Counted from the first letter of the stretch, positions 8,657 through 17,982 are shown. The stretch: DNA of 51,511 nt from Fructobacillus fructosus KCTC 3544 (GCF_001438695.1 NZ_JQBH01000013.1:1-51511); one strand, 5' to 3'. Notes: a model not told the origin generated them from the letters alone. Translations and numbers: made by a program.

Positions 8657-9157
8657 ATGAACGAAGCAACCGAAAGAGAAGCCCTTACCCTTTTAGAAAA
8701 GAGTGGGGCCCTCTATAAACGCTACACTCACCCCACCCTTCACCATTTAAACGACACAACGGCACCAAAAGAATTTCTTCCAATGAAGAATCTCTTAATC
8801 AGAACGAAGAAAACGGCGCAATTCTATCTCTACATGACCATGCAGGAAAGAATCGACTTTGGCCGCCTAGCAAAGGCATTAGGAAGTACGAAAAGCCAAT
8901 TACGCTTTGCTTCCGAAGAGGAGCTTTTTGACTTAATGGCTGTTCACCCAGGAACGGTTACCCCACTCGCTCTAGAAAAAGACAAAGATAAAAAAATCCA
9001 CCTCGTGATTGATCAAGCGATTATTGATGCTGACCAAGTCGCCGTCCATCCGAATCAAAACGAAGCAACCGTTGTGATGACTTGGGCCGAATTTACCAAA
9101 GTCCTCGATGAACTTGGTGAGGAATATCAAGTTCTAACGGATTCCCCTGCAGTTTAA
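8657..9157 (+). CDS. Prolyl-tRNA editing protein, YbaK/ProX family
   Basis: 166 residues covering a single aminoacyl-tRNA deacylase domain. These free-standing proteins clear mischarged tRNA(Pro), typically Ala-tRNA(Pro), in the cytoplasm. Family features visible are MKNLLIRTKK (lysine-containing strand), HPGTVTPLAL and HPNQNEATVVM. The pattern is closest to the ProX/PrdX (ProXp-ala) branch rather than the Cys-specific YbaK branch, though I cannot settle this from sequence alone. A strong AAGGAGGAGC site precedes the ATG. It is a monocistronic plus-strand gene. Confidence 0.85.
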   Translation: MNEATEREALTLLEKSGALYKRYTHPTLHHLNDTTAPKEFLPMKNLLIRTKKTAQFYLYMTMQERIDFGRLAKALGSTKSQLRFASEEELFDLMAVHPGTVTPLALEKDKDKKIHLVIDQAIIDADQVAVHPNQNEATVVMTWAEFTKVLDELGEEYQVLTDSPAV

Positions 9158-9202
9158 TAAGACTTTTTCACAGTTTTTTTCTAATGACTTTCGTATCACT
9201 TA

Positions 9203-9231
9203 TTGACAAGTATCAAAATCTTAGATAAACT
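9203..9231 (+). promoter_or_regulatory. Promoter of rpmF
   Basis: TTGACA (9203-9208), 17-base spacer, TAAACT (9226-9231), 38 bases before the start codon. Confidence 0.75.
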
Positions 9232-9269
9232 TAAACAGTTGATAAATTGAACCGAAAGGAGGTGCCGGA

Positions 9270-9443
9270 ATGGCTACCCCATCAAACAAGAATTCTAAGT
9301 CTCACAAGCGTAACCGCCGCGGACACATCGGTTTGAACGTGCCAAACATTACTTTGGACAAGACCACTGGTGAATACCGCGTTGCTCACCGCGTTTCTCC
9401 TTCTGGAATGTATAACGGTAAGCAAGTTACTGATAAGAAGTAA
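9270..9443 (+). CDS. rpmF: 50S ribosomal protein L32, zinc-free form
   Basis: 57 residues beginning [20 protein letters not shown] and ending with [12 protein letters not shown]. It matches L32 in length, basic N-terminus and the HKRNRRGH motif. The two CxxC zinc pairs of the C+ form are absent: the protein has no cysteine. This is the zinc-independent type. AAAGGAGGTG is 6 bases upstream. It has its own promoter and a terminator with a 15-bp inverted repeat, so it is expressed alone. Confidence 0.95.
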   Translation: MATPSNKNSKSHKRNRRGHIGLNVPNITLDKTTGEYRVAHRVSPSGMYNGKQVTDKK

Positions 9444-9454
9444 TTTTGTTATCG

Positions 9455-9492
9455 AGTCCCTATTCTGTTAAACAGAATAGGGACTTTTTTTC
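9455..9492 (+). terminator. Terminator of rpmF
   Basis: A near-perfect inverted repeat AGTCCCTATTCTGTT/AACAGAATAGGGACT followed by a T-run. Confidence 0.9.
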
Positions 9493-9545
9493 TTTTGTTT
9501 TTCTTAAAAGAACGCCCTTTTGCTCTTTTTAGTCCACTCATGTCT

Positions 9546-9551
9546 TATAAT
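9546..9551 (+). promoter_or_regulatory. Likely -10 element of rqcH
   Basis: TATAAT 31 bases before the ATG at 9583, with AAAGGAGGAGC as ribosome binding site between them. No clear -35. Confidence 0.45.
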
Positions 9552-9582
9552 GATAGTAAGTTAATCAATAAAGGAGGAGCTT

Positions 9583-11304
9583 ATGCCCTTAGACGGCCTT
9601 TTTGTCCATGCCCTTGCGCATGAATTAAATCAAACGTTGGCTGGTGGCCGCATTACAAAAGTCCACCAGCCCTACCCGAATGAAGTCATTTTAGTCGTTC
9701 GTAATAACAGCACCAATTACCCCGTCTTACTATCAGCTCATCCGGCCTATGCTCGAGCCCAAGTTACTCGGATCCCCTACCAAAATCCAAAGACGCCAAC
9801 TAACTTTGCCATGTTTTTAAGGCGTAATCTGGAGGGTGCTCGTTTGGAATCGGTTACTCAAGTCGAAAACGACCGTATCCTCCACTTTGCAGTCAAAACA
9901 CACGATGAATTGGGTGATGAACAAACACTCTTACTAACCCTTGAAATGATGGGCCGCCATTCAAACCTCTTTTTAGTGCGCGAAAAGGATCAACGAATCC
10001 TGGAACTAATCAAGCATGTTCCTGCTGATCAGAACCGTGTCCGTTCGTTGATTCCGGGTGCCACTTACGTGCTGCCGCCTGCACAACATAAGGAAAACCC
10101 CTTCACTTCAGATTTAGGCGCACTGGCCAAGTTGCTGTTGGACCAGAACAAATCCGACTGGCCAAAAGCCATCCAGCAACAATTCCAAGGATTTTCAAGT
10201 CAATCTGCCAAAAACTTAGCCGAGCATCTGGAGGCTGGCAGTGATGCCATGGGGGTGGCAAAGGACTGGCTGAACCATTTCAATCATCCAGAACCGACTT
10301 TGTTCCGGTCTGAAAAAGGAAAGCTTTCATACGCCGCCTTTAACTGGAATGAGCCCAATACCCAGGCCGAATCATTTGATACACTTGGCGCGCTCTTAGA
10401 TGCCTACTTCTCCGGTCAAGCAGAAGCAGACCGTGTGAACCAACAGGCCGCCTCGTTGGTTCGTCTCGTTAAAAACGAGCTTAAGAAGAACCAAACAAAG
10501 GAAAAGAAGCTAAATCAGACCCTGTTCGACTCAGAAAACGCGGAAGAGTTAAAGGTAAAGGGCGATTTACTCATCACCTATCCCCACCTCGTTAAAAAGG
10601 GAATGACCAGCGTTCAAATCGAAAACTACTACGATGAGAATCGCCTGCTCACCATTGCCTTGGATCCCCGTTTTGATGGCATGCAAAATGCTAACCGTTA
10701 CTTCCATAAGTACCGGAAACTTCGGCTGGCGAAAGACCACGTACTTGGCTAGCTTCAAGAAACCCAAGCCGAAATCGACTACTTCTTGCAAATCCAGACG
10801 CAACTCGCGGTGGCCTCACCAAAAGACGTCGCTGATATCAAAGTCGAACTCATTGACCAGGGTTACTTGAGAGAAAAAACCAAGGTCAAGACAAAGGGCA
10901 AGCAAACGCGCAAACCCAAACACGTCATGGGTCAACCAGATCGTTTTACTGCCACCGATGGTACCCTCATCGAAGTTGGAAAAAACAACTTGCAAAACGA
11001 TCAGTTATCGATGAAAAAGACGAATCGTCAGCGCATTTGGCTTCACGTGCAAAAGTTGCCAGGATCGCACGTGTTAATCGACTCGGATCACCCCTCTGAG
11101 CAAACTTTGAAAGAAGCCGCTGAACTAGCCGCCTATTTCTCAAAGGCCCGCGATTCTGCCAATGTGCCCGTTGATTACCTGCCGGCCGGCAAATTACGCA
11201 AGCCAAACGGTGCAAAACCAGGTTTCGTTATTTTTGAAGGTCAGCAAACCATTTACGTCACACCGGACCCAACGTTAGTACAAAAATTAAAGAAAGCGAA
11301 GTAA
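9583..11304 (+). pseudogene. rqcH: RqcH/NEMF-family protein (NFACT), interrupted by an in-frame TAG
   Basis: RqcH binds obstructed 50S subunits and adds C-terminal Ala tails to stalled nascent chains in ribosome quality control; older annotations call it fibronectin-binding protein. The frame starts MPLDGLFVHALAHELNQTLAGG (NFACT-N), continues through the HhH and coiled-coil regions, and stops at TAG 10750-10752 after residue 389. It then resumes in the same frame to TAA at 11304. Read through, the product is 573 residues, close to the ~570 of Bacillus RqcH. The stop lies in the coiled-coil, between KDHVLG and LQETQAEIDYF. A CAG-to-TAG change would explain it. The downstream piece holds the NFACT-R domain and has no ribosome binding site of its own at any internal start I can see. 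Confidence 0.88.
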
Positions 11305-11310
11305 TAAACA

Positions 11311-11742
11311 ATGAAAGTATTGAAAGAATTTAAGGCATTTATTAACCGTGGCAATATCGTCGACATGGCTATTGGTGTCATTATTGGTGGTGCGTTTACG
11401 ACTTTGGTCAAGTCTTTCACGAAAAACTTAATCAACCCGTTGATTGGTTTCTTCACCGGTTCCAACCACTCCCTGTCTGAACTAGAGTTACGTCTGTCAT
11501 CAAAATTAGTTTTTACCTACGGTGAATTCTTAAACGACGTCATTAACTTCTTGATTACCGCCTTCGTCGTCTTCTTACTCGTCAAGTTCCTTTACAAGAC
11601 GGTGATGAAGCCAAAGCAAGCTGCGGCCAAGACGCCATCCGACGAGCTGGTTACCTTGCGCGAGATCAAGGATTTGTTGGCTTCGCAACAGGGTGTTCAA
11701 ACAACAACTGCAGACCAAACAGAAACAAAGCAATCAAAATAA
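11311..11742 (+). CDS. mscL: Large-conductance mechanosensitive channel MscL
   Basis: 143 residues. The N-terminal amphipathic helix plus first transmembrane helix (FKAFINRGNIVDMAIGVIIG) is diagnostic. A periplasmic-side loop follows (about residues 45-75), then a second transmembrane helix (FLITAFVVFLLVKFLYK) and a charged cytoplasmic bundle. MscL opens on membrane tension to release solutes after osmotic down-shock. The start is 6 bases after the rqcH stop, so it is probably co-transcribed and translationally coupled; no strong ribosome binding site is visible. Confidence 0.96.
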   Translation: MKVLKEFKAFINRGNIVDMAIGVIIGGAFTTLVKSFTKNLINPLIGFFTGSNHSLSELELRLSSKLVFTYGEFLNDVINFLITAFVVFLLVKFLYKTVMKPKQAAAKTPSDELVTLREIKDLLASQQGVQTTTADQTETKQSK

Positions 11743-11750
11743 GGTCAATA

Positions 11751-11780
11751 AAAAAAGCCATCGTAACGATGGCTTTTTTT
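11751..11780. terminator. Bidirectional terminator between mscL and the deoxynucleoside kinase gene
   Basis: Perfect stem AAAAAAGCCATCG/CGATGGCTTTTTT with a TAA loop and T-runs on both strands, serving the convergent genes. Confidence 0.9.
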
Positions 11781-11798
11781 AATTGCTCTTTTAAAGGA

Positions 11799-12431
11799 TT
11801 AACGAATCTTTTTCAGCGCCTCATCGATTTGTCCCAAAACAATCTCACGGTTTTTGGGGTCTTCCAAATCGTACTTTTGAAGGTCCACCCGAATCTTTGG
11901 TGATTTATCGTAGGAGTCAAACCAACCTTGATAGGCCTTCCACATTTTATGGTAGTACTGGTAAAGCTCGTCATTGTCTTCAAACTGCTCGTAATCGCGA
12001 CCACGCTTTTTAATACGGTGTAGAATCGTTTCAAAGTCCGCATCGGCATAAACCATTAAATCAGGTGCCTTCTTGGGCAAAGCATCCAATTCGGCCATCA
12101 TTCGTGAAATTAGGTTATGGTAAACGTCCATTTCCATGTCCGAAATATTGCCGTCCTTGTGGTTCTCCTCGGTGAACAATTCATCTTCATAGATTGAACG
12201 GTCAAGCACGTTATTGTCATCAGCCAAGGCCTTTTTAATCATCGAAAAGCGACGGTTTAAAAAGAAAATCTGTAGTAAGAAACCATACTGCTTCGGATCT
12301 TTATAGTAAAGTGGCAAAACAGGATTGTCCCCAACCGGCTCAAAAAAAGCTTGGGTTCCAAAATGCTCTGCAATCAACTCTGTTAAGGTCGTCTTCCCGA
12401 CACCAATCATCCCCGCTGTAATTATCACCAT
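11799..12431 (-). CDS. Deoxynucleoside kinase (dAK/dGK family)
   Basis: 210 residues. The P-loop GMIGVGKTT is at the N-terminus, with LDRSIYEDELF (DRS motif, substrate binding) near residue 80 and a lid region with RGRDYEQF near residue 150. These cytosolic enzymes phosphorylate deoxyadenosine, deoxyguanosine or deoxycytidine to salvage DNA precursors; lactic acid bacteria often carry one or two. Substrate specificity cannot be read from sequence. It lies 43 bases downstream of ruvA on the same strand and ends at a shared bidirectional terminator. Confidence 0.9.
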   Translation of the reverse strand: MVIITAGMIGVGKTTLTELIAEHFGTQAFFEPVGDNPVLPLYYKDPKQYGFLLQIFFLNRRFSMIKKALADDNNVLDRSIYEDELFTEENHKDGNISDMEMDVYHNLISRMMAELDALPKKAPDLMVYADADFETILHRIKKRGRDYEQFEDNDELYQYYHKMWKAYQGWFDSYDKSPKIRVDLQKYDLEDPKNREIVLGQIDEALKKIR

Positions 12432-12474
12432 ATCTACTCCATTTCCATTTCATTTCGCCTATCTCGGGCGATTG

Positions 12475-13083
12475 TTAACCCTGAACCAGCAGTTTCAAAC
12501 CTTTCGAAACTAGTTCAGAAGTAGTGCCACTTTCACCAACCAAACTCTTTTTAACCTTAGTCAAGTCACGGCTAGCATACCCCAACGCTTCGAGGGCCGC
12601 CAGTGCGTCTTCAAGGTTCGAACGGTTGGCAGCCGTTTCGCTTGCCTCTGCAAAAGTCGTGGTCGCTTGCTCGGCCAAGGTTGAAAAGTCAGCCATTTTA
12701 CCAGCCAAATCCAAGACAATTTGCTGAGCAGTCTTCTTCCCAACACCGGGAAACTGCGTTAAATAATCAACCTGGCTATTTTCAATGGCCGCCACCAAGT
12801 CAGCCGGCTGAGCACCGGCCAAAATGGCAAGGGCCGACTTTGGTCCAATCCCAGACACATTTAACAATTTAACGAACAATTGTTTTTCAACAACCGTCGC
12901 AAAGCCGTAAAGTGACAGCTCCGTTTCCCGCACGATTTGTTCAACGAAGACTTGGGCTTCCTGGTTCACTTCAAAATGGTAGGGGTTCGCCGGATAAATG
13001 CGATAACCCACCCCGTCCTTAGTTTCCAGGACAATGGCTCCGGGAGCAATTTGCGTAATCCGCCCCTTTAGATATTCGTACAT
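12475..13083 (-). CDS. ruvA: Holliday junction branch migration protein RuvA
   Basis: 202 residues. RuvA tetramers bind Holliday junctions and load the RuvB motor. Visible are the N-terminal OB fold (MYEYLKGRITQIAPGAIVLE), two helix-hairpin-helix units (VSGIGPKSALAILAG and FPGVGKKTAQQIVLDLAGK), and a C-terminal RuvB-contact domain after a Thr/Ala linker. ruvB usually follows ruvA, but here a deoxynucleoside kinase gene does, and ruvB is not in the window. The sortase gene lies 12 bases upstream, so the two are probably co-transcribed. Confidence 0.96.
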   Translation of the reverse strand: MYEYLKGRITQIAPGAIVLETKDGVGYRIYPANPYHFEVNQEAQVFVEQIVRETELSLYGFATVVEKQLFVKLLNVSGIGPKSALAILAGAQPADLVAAIENSQVDYLTQFPGVGKKTAQQIVLDLAGKMADFSTLAEQATTTFAEASETAANRSNLEDALAALEALGYASRDLTKVKKSLVGESGTTSELVSKGLKLLVQG

Positions 13084-13095
13084 GTTCCCATCCTT

Positions 13096-13863
13096 TTAAG
13101 GTAAGACGTTTGTCTTTTGTTTCTGCAGGTCAAAGTAACCTAATTCGTCACTTTTCGCCTTGTCCCAACTAACAAAGTCACTGTACTTAGCGTTCGTGAT
13201 AATTCGTTTTGTGGTATCTGGGAACAAACAAGTCACGATGGTTAGCTTGGCCTTTCCGTCAATGCGGTCTTCGGGATTTAGGACGGACCCATCGTTTTGA
13301 TCAACGGTCGTTTGTCCCGTGACTTTGTAAGTATAAATACCATTTTGGTTAGCGAGGTATATCTTAGTTCCGTTCAACCAATCCGAAGTACCAAGCTTAC
13401 CGTTGGAATCCTCGTATGGCTCGTTTTGCTTTAATTTCTGTTGCAGGGCGGAAAAGCCAGTGTACCCGTTATCCCAGTTATGGGCGGCAAGCGTATAGTT
13501 TCCCTGCCCCATCACGGGAACCGGGCCATCCTTTTGAACCGTGTTCGCCCCCTTGTCTAAGGCGACTTTGGAATAAGCGTTGTCATAAATAGGCAAGAGA
13601 ATGGAAAGCTTTGGAATCGCGACGTAGCCTTGTTTCGATAGGTTCAGCCCCTGCTGATCCTGTTTGGCAACGGCTGCCTTCAATTCCTGCCGTTCTTTTT
13701 TCGAGTACTTTCCCTGCTTTTGGGTTAGGACCTTGTTTGTGGTTTGCTTGACTTTTGAAGTGGCTGGCTGGCTTTGAATCCATTGCCAGGCGAGTACCAA
13801 AATCAAAACAATGGTTAGCAGCCCAAAAAAACGATGCAGAAACTTGCGGACTTTTTCATTCAT
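13096..13863 (-). CDS. srtA: Class A sortase
   Basis: 255 residues. One N-terminal transmembrane anchor (about residues 11-28) is followed by an extracytoplasmic stalk and the sortase barrel. The catalytic residues are visible: His128 in LAAHNWDN, Cys212 in LTIVTCLF and Arg220 in TTKRI. The enzyme cleaves LPXTG-type motifs and links surface proteins to peptidoglycan. The interrupted mucus-binding protein at the start of the window is a plausible substrate type, although its C-terminus is not seen. It is followed closely by ruvA, a functionally unrelated neighbour. Confidence 0.93.
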   Translation of the reverse strand: MNEKVRKFLHRFFGLLTIVLILVLAWQWIQSQPATSKVKQTTNKVLTQKQGKYSKKERQELKAAVAKQDQQGLNLSKQGYVAIPKLSILLPIYDNAYSKVALDKGANTVQKDGPVPVMGQGNYTLAAHNWDNGYTGFSALQQKLKQNEPYEDSNGKLGTSDWLNGTKIYLANQNGIYTYKVTGQTTVDQNDGSVLNPEDRIDGKAKLTIVTCLFPDTTKRIITNAKYSDFVSWDKAKSDELGYFDLQKQKTNVLP

Positions 13864-13926
13864 TCCCTTACTCCCCCTTTTGCCTCACCTCCAGTGTACA
13901 AGAAAAAGATGACAGCAAAAGAACTT

Positions 13927-14736
13927 TTATAACAATTTTTGTAAAATAGTTTTCAAGACACCGTCGTGATTATTATCAGCAACGGCCTCGTTAAAGTGTC
14001 GGCCAAATAGTAGCGGATCCGCGTTTGGCATGATGTAGGGATGACCCACGTAGTTCAACATTTCCAAGTCGTTCAAGCCATCCCCAAAAGCCGCCATCGC
14101 TTCTTTGGAAACCGACAAACGCTTCCCTAAATCAGCCAGTGCCACGCCCTTGTTAACGTTTGGGGCTATCAAATCAATGGCACCATATCCCGAAGTCGTC
14201 ACGTGAACCGGCAGCTCCATCCCTTCAATTTCTTGAATGAAGGGAAGCTCGTAATCCGGGATATTCACCGTCATCTTTAGAATTGGTTCGTCAATTTCGG
14301 CTAAATCGTCAATGATGGTCAGCGACTTGAAGTAACTAGCCGCTTTATCATGACCCAGCCCCCAAGTGGCTTGGTGACGTAACATAAAGGCTTTTTCGGT
14401 GCCCGTGAAGACCAAGCCCATCGCGACTCGGTCTTCAAGAGCGTTAACGGCGTTCACCACCGGGGCAAACGCTTCTGGTTGAATGGCATAGGTAGCGAGA
14501 ACTTGCCCCGTGGCCGTCACAACCTCAGCCCCATTATTGGCAATGAGGGTGTAACCCTGGTCAACACCGTCGAAATAGTGTTGCACTTTGGCCGGGTGAT
14601 TACCGGTTGCCACCACGAAGGTCACGCCAGCGGCTTTGGCCTTTTTCACCATTTCTTCATACAGCTTTTTATCAAAGCCTTTTTCGTCATTTAAAAAAGT
14701 CGCATCTAAATCCGTCGCAATTAACTGAATGGCCAT
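13927..14736 (-). CDS. Cof-type HAD-IIB sugar/nucleotide phosphatase
   Basis: 269 residues. HAD motif I is DLDATFLND (nucleophile and acid Asp near residues 9 and 11), motif II is VVATGNHP, and motif IV is AFGDGLNDLEML, with a C2 cap in the middle. HAD-IIB enzymes hydrolyse phosphate from sugar phosphates, flavin or other small metabolites; the substrate cannot be predicted. Motif I has Ala where most members have Gly (DLDGT), which is conservative. It stands between ffh and the sortase gene on the same strand. Confidence 0.88.
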   Translation of the reverse strand: MAIQLIATDLDATFLNDEKGFDKKLYEEMVKKAKAAGVTFVVATGNHPAKVQHYFDGVDQGYTLIANNGAEVVTATGQVLATYAIQPEAFAPVVNAVNALEDRVAMGLVFTGTEKAFMLRHQATWGLGHDKAASYFKSLTIIDDLAEIDEPILKMTVNIPDYELPFIQEIEGMELPVHVTTSGYGAIDLIAPNVNKGVALADLGKRLSVSKEAMAAFGDGLNDLEMLNYVGHPYIMPNADPLLFGRHFNEAVADNNHDGVLKTILQKLL

Positions 14737-14780
14737 GACTTTCTCCTAGTAATTCCACTAAACGATTTGCCGAAAATAGT

Positions 14781-16250
14781 TTATTTCTTACCGCGCTTTT
14801 TCTTCATCTTTTTCATTCGACGAGCAGCCTGCTTCATGGCAAAGTTTTGAACCTTTTGACCAAAGTTGCCACCCGGCATCCCGGCGCCCCCCATCATGGA
14901 GGACATGTCCATACCAGCACCACCCATCATCTGTTCCATACCAGAGAAGTTTCCCTTCGTGGCCTGGTTCATCATCTTTTTCATTTGGTCAAACTGCTTT
15001 AGCATCTTGTTGACCTCGACGATGGGGCGACCAGCTCCAGCCGCTAAACGACGGCGACGAGACGGGTTCAACAAATCAGGATTTTCCCGTTCCGCCTTGG
15101 TCATGGAAGACACAATGGCTTCCATGTGGGTAAAGGTCTTCGGATCGATGTTCAGATTCTGCAAAGCAGGGTTGCCGGCCATTCCAGGAATCATCTTGAT
15201 CAAATCTTCCATTGGTCCCATGTTTTGAACTTGACGCAACTGGTCAACAAAGTCGTTGAAGTCGAAGGTGTTTTGACGCATCTTCTCCAACTGTTCGGCC
15301 TGCTTCTTTTCATCGACGTCACGCTGTGCCTTTTCAATAAAGGTCAGCATATCCCCCATGCCAAGAATACGGGAAGCCATTCGGTCTGGGTAAAAAACAT
15401 CCAAATCGGTTGGCTTTTCCCCTTGTCCAACGAACTTAATTGGCTTACCGGTCACATCGCGGATTGAAAGGGCGGCACCACCACGGGTATCGCCATCCAA
15501 CTTGGTCAAAACAACACCGGTCAAATCCAAAGCGTTGGCAAAGCCTTCGGCCGTTTCCGTTGCGTTTTGTCCGGTCATGGCGTCGACTGTCAGCAGGATT
15601 TCATCTGGCTGGGCAATCGTTGCAATGTCCTTTAATTCAGTCATCAATGTTTCGTCAATTTGCAGACGACCGGCCGTATCAATAAAGACGTAATCGTTCT
15701 TATTTGCTTCGGCCTGCTTTAGACCATGCTTTACAATCTCACGTGGGTCAACGTCCGTTCCTTCAGAAAAGACCGGAATATCCAGGTCTTTCCCCAAGAC
15801 TTCCAACTGATCGATGGCGGCTGGACGGTAAACATCGGCCGCAATCAAGAGTGGACGGGCCTTGTTTTCCTTCTTCAACTTATAGGCCAATTTAGCGACC
15901 GTTGTCGTCTTACCAGCTCCCTGCAAACCAGCCATCATGATGACCGTTGGAATCTTATCCGACTTATTGAGGGGAACAGCTTCCTCACCCATTAGGGCCG
16001 TCAATTCATCGTTAACAATCTTAACGACTTGTTGGGGAGCGTTCAAACCATCAAGAATTTCGGCACCCTTCGCCTTTTCCCGAATGGCCGCGATGAATTT
16101 CTTAACCGTTGGATAAGAAACATCGGCTTCAAGGAGGGCCAGACGGATTTCCTTCAAAGAGGCTTGCAAATCCTCCTCATGAATCTTGCCCTTACCCGTT
16201 AAGTTTTTCAACGCCTTTGACAAGCGTTCCGTTAAATTTTCAAAAGCCAT
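14781..16250 (-). CDS. ffh: Signal recognition particle protein Ffh
   Basis: 489 residues. N domain, then the G domain with GLQGAGKTTTVAKL, DTAGRLQID and TKLDGDTRGG, then a Met-rich M domain (residues about 300-489) including the basic SRRRRLAAGAGR RNA-binding segment and a Gly/Met-rich tail ending in Lys/Arg. Ffh with 4.5S RNA delivers nascent membrane proteins to FtsY. It is the last gene of rnc-smc-ftsY-ylxM-ffh, starting 38 bases after ylxM. Confidence 0.98.
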   Translation of the reverse strand: MAFENLTERLSKALKNLTGKGKIHEEDLQASLKEIRLALLEADVSYPTVKKFIAAIREKAKGAEILDGLNAPQQVVKIVNDELTALMGEEAVPLNKSDKIPTVIMMAGLQGAGKTTTVAKLAYKLKKENKARPLLIAADVYRPAAIDQLEVLGKDLDIPVFSEGTDVDPREIVKHGLKQAEANKNDYVFIDTAGRLQIDETLMTELKDIATIAQPDEILLTVDAMTGQNATETAEGFANALDLTGVVLTKLDGDTRGGAALSIRDVTGKPIKFVGQGEKPTDLDVFYPDRMASRILGMGDMLTFIEKAQRDVDEKKQAEQLEKMRQNTFDFNDFVDQLRQVQNMGPMEDLIKMIPGMAGNPALQNLNIDPKTFTHMEAIVSSMTKAERENPDLLNPSRRRRLAAGAGRPIVEVNKMLKQFDQMKKMMNQATKGNFSGMEQMMGGAGMDMSSMMGGAGMPGGNFGQKVQNFAMKQAARRMKKMKKKRGKK

Positions 16251-16288
16251 TGTCTGCTGACTGAGCCAAGCGCTCAGCTGCCTCCTTC

Positions 16289-16630
16289 TTAATTAATTTC
16301 TTGGTTCACCATTTGATCAAGCAACGCTTTTAGATGGCTATCCTTTTCATAGTGATTGCCAACGTAGGCGAGCAGGTCTTCTTCCAACGCCTGTCGTTTT
16401 AACGAATCATGGTACAGTGACAAAACCGCTTCGTAGTGCTCAAGCACTTCGCAACCCTTCTTCAGGTTGTCGGAAACGGCCTGCCTTGAGACATGCTCTT
16501 CTTCGGCAATTTCAATGATGGAAAAGTCGTCTTCATAATAATAACGCAAGTACGCTAATTGCTTTTTTGCCAATAACTCACCATAAAATGAGAGTAGGGC
16601 GTTGATTTTGTTTTTATATTCGATATCCAT
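16289..16630 (-). CDS. ylxM: YlxM/p13-like DNA-binding protein (UPF0122)
   Basis: 113 residues, with a helix-turn-helix of the sigma-70 region 4 type (IIEIAEEEHVSRQAVSDNLKK). In other Gram-positives YlxM is a small regulator or accessory factor of the SRP pathway that modulates Ffh-FtsY activity. Its ATG overlaps the ftsY stop codon by one base (TAATG), indicating translational coupling. It is placed, as usual, directly before ffh. Confidence 0.92.
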   Translation of the reverse strand: MDIEYKNKINALLSFYGELLAKKQLAYLRYYYEDDFSIIEIAEEEHVSRQAVSDNLKKGCEVLEHYEAVLSLYHDSLKRQALEEDLLAYVGNHYEKDSHLKALLDQMVNQEIN

Positions 16631-17982
16631 TAGGATTTCACCAGGTCTTTAAAAAGACCATAAACAAAGTCCTCTGCTGAAAAGACACGCAAATCGCTCG
16701 CCTTTTCCCCAAAGCCAATCCACTTCACGGGTAGATGCAGTTGGTCACGAATAGCAAAAACGATTCCGCCCTTTGCCGTTCCGTCCATCTTAGTGAGGAC
16801 AAGACCGGTCACTTCGGAAGAATCCTTGAATAGCTTTGCTTGCTGCAAAGCATTCTGACCGGTTGTTGCATCCAAAACGAGCAACACTTCTTGCGGAGCA
16901 TCTGGCAAGACTTTTTTAACCACACGGTTCATCTTAGCCAATTCTTGCATCAAGTTGACGTTGTTTTGTAAACGGCCAGCAGTGTCCACAAAGAGCATGT
17001 CGACCTGTTCTGCCTTAGCTCGCTCAACCGCTTGATATACAACGGAAGAAGGGTCCGCCTTTTCAGGTCCGGTAACCACCGGTACCTGCGCACGTTCTCC
17101 CCATTCCTGAAGTTGTTTGACTGCGCCAGCACGGAAAGTGTCGGCTGCCGCCAACATAATTTTCTTTCCTTGATCCTTATATCGCTGCGCCATCTTTCCC
17201 ACCGTCGTGGTCTTTCCAACACCATTAACCCCGACAAAGAGAACCACCGTTGGTTGACCAGCTGGAGCGAAGTGCATGTTTTGGTCCTCGTCCTTGCCTT
17301 GTTCCTCGTATGATTCCACCATTATCCGAATAATCAGTTCACGAATGTCTTCCTTGCTTTTTAGGTTTTCCAACTTGGCTTCTTCACGAACTTGGTCAGA
17401 AATTTGAATTGCCAAATCGAAACCTAAATCAGCACCAATCAGGGTGTCTTCAAGATCTTCAAAGAATTCTTCATCGACGGAACGGAAATTAGCCAAGAAC
17501 TTGTTAAAGCGACTAGCGAAACCCTTCCGAGACTGTGTCAAGCCCTTTTCGTAGACGGCCTGTTCATTATCATCGGTAGCTGATTCCGTTTTATCTTCAG
17601 CCGCTTCTGTATGCTTAACTTCATCGTCAACGACTGTTTCATTCGACTCAACCACTTCACTCTCAGCATAACGCTCGGTCTCATCAATTGATTGCTCGTT
17701 CGTTTGATTTTTTTCTGCAACCTGATTCCCATCAGTGTTGTCTTCCGGTAGCGTAAGGCTGTCTTCTTCATCAGCCACCGCTTCTTCTGCGCCATCGGTT
17801 CCTTGCACAACCACCGCTTGATTGACAGTCACCGTTTCGTCAGCAGCGACTGACGCCTCTGGCTCTTGGTTAGCCGAACTGTCCGTCTTTGCCGTTGCAT
17901 CTTCTGGCTGAGCAGATTGTGGTGCTTCCGCCTCAACCGGTTCTTCCTGCTTCTTCTTTTTAAAGATATCAAAAAGTCCCAT
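16630..17982 (-). CDS. ftsY: Signal recognition particle receptor FtsY
   Basis: 450 residues. After a short basic start (MGLFDIFKKKKQEE), which may aid membrane contact, comes a long acidic A domain (to about residue 140, rich in Glu, Asp and Val). The NG GTPase domain follows, with GVNGVGKTTTVGKM, DTAGRLQNN and TKMDGTAKGG. FtsY is the membrane receptor for SRP. It starts 12 bases after smc and overlaps ylxM by one base, in the rnc-smc-ftsY-ylxM-ffh operon. Confidence 0.97.
   Translation of the reverse strand: MGLFDIFKKKKQEEPVEAEAPQSAQPEDATAKTDSSANQEPEASVAADETVTVNQAVVVQGTDGAEEAVADEEDSLTLPEDNTDGNQVAEKNQTNEQSIDETERYAESEVVESNETVVDDEVKHTEAAEDKTESATDDNEQAVYEKGLTQSRKGFASRFNKFLANFRSVDEEFFEDLEDTLIGADLGFDLAIQISDQVREEAKLENLKSKEDIRELIIRIMVESYEEQGKDEDQNMHFAPAGQPTVVLFVGVNGVGKTTTVGKMAQRYKDQGKKIMLAAADTFRAGAVKQLQEWGERAQVPVVTGPEKADPSSVVYQAVERAKAEQVDMLFVDTAGRLQNNVNLMQELAKMNRVVKKVLPDAPQEVLLVLDATTGQNALQQAKLFKDSSEVTGLVLTKMDGTAKGGIVFAIRDQLHLPVKWIGFGEKASDLRVFSAEDFVYGLFKDLVKS

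Noticed and set aside
10786-11304. Separate small gene with a TTG start after rqcH
   Set aside because: It is the C-terminal part of RqcH in the same frame, without a ribosome binding site. The 5' and 3' parts join at the TAG.
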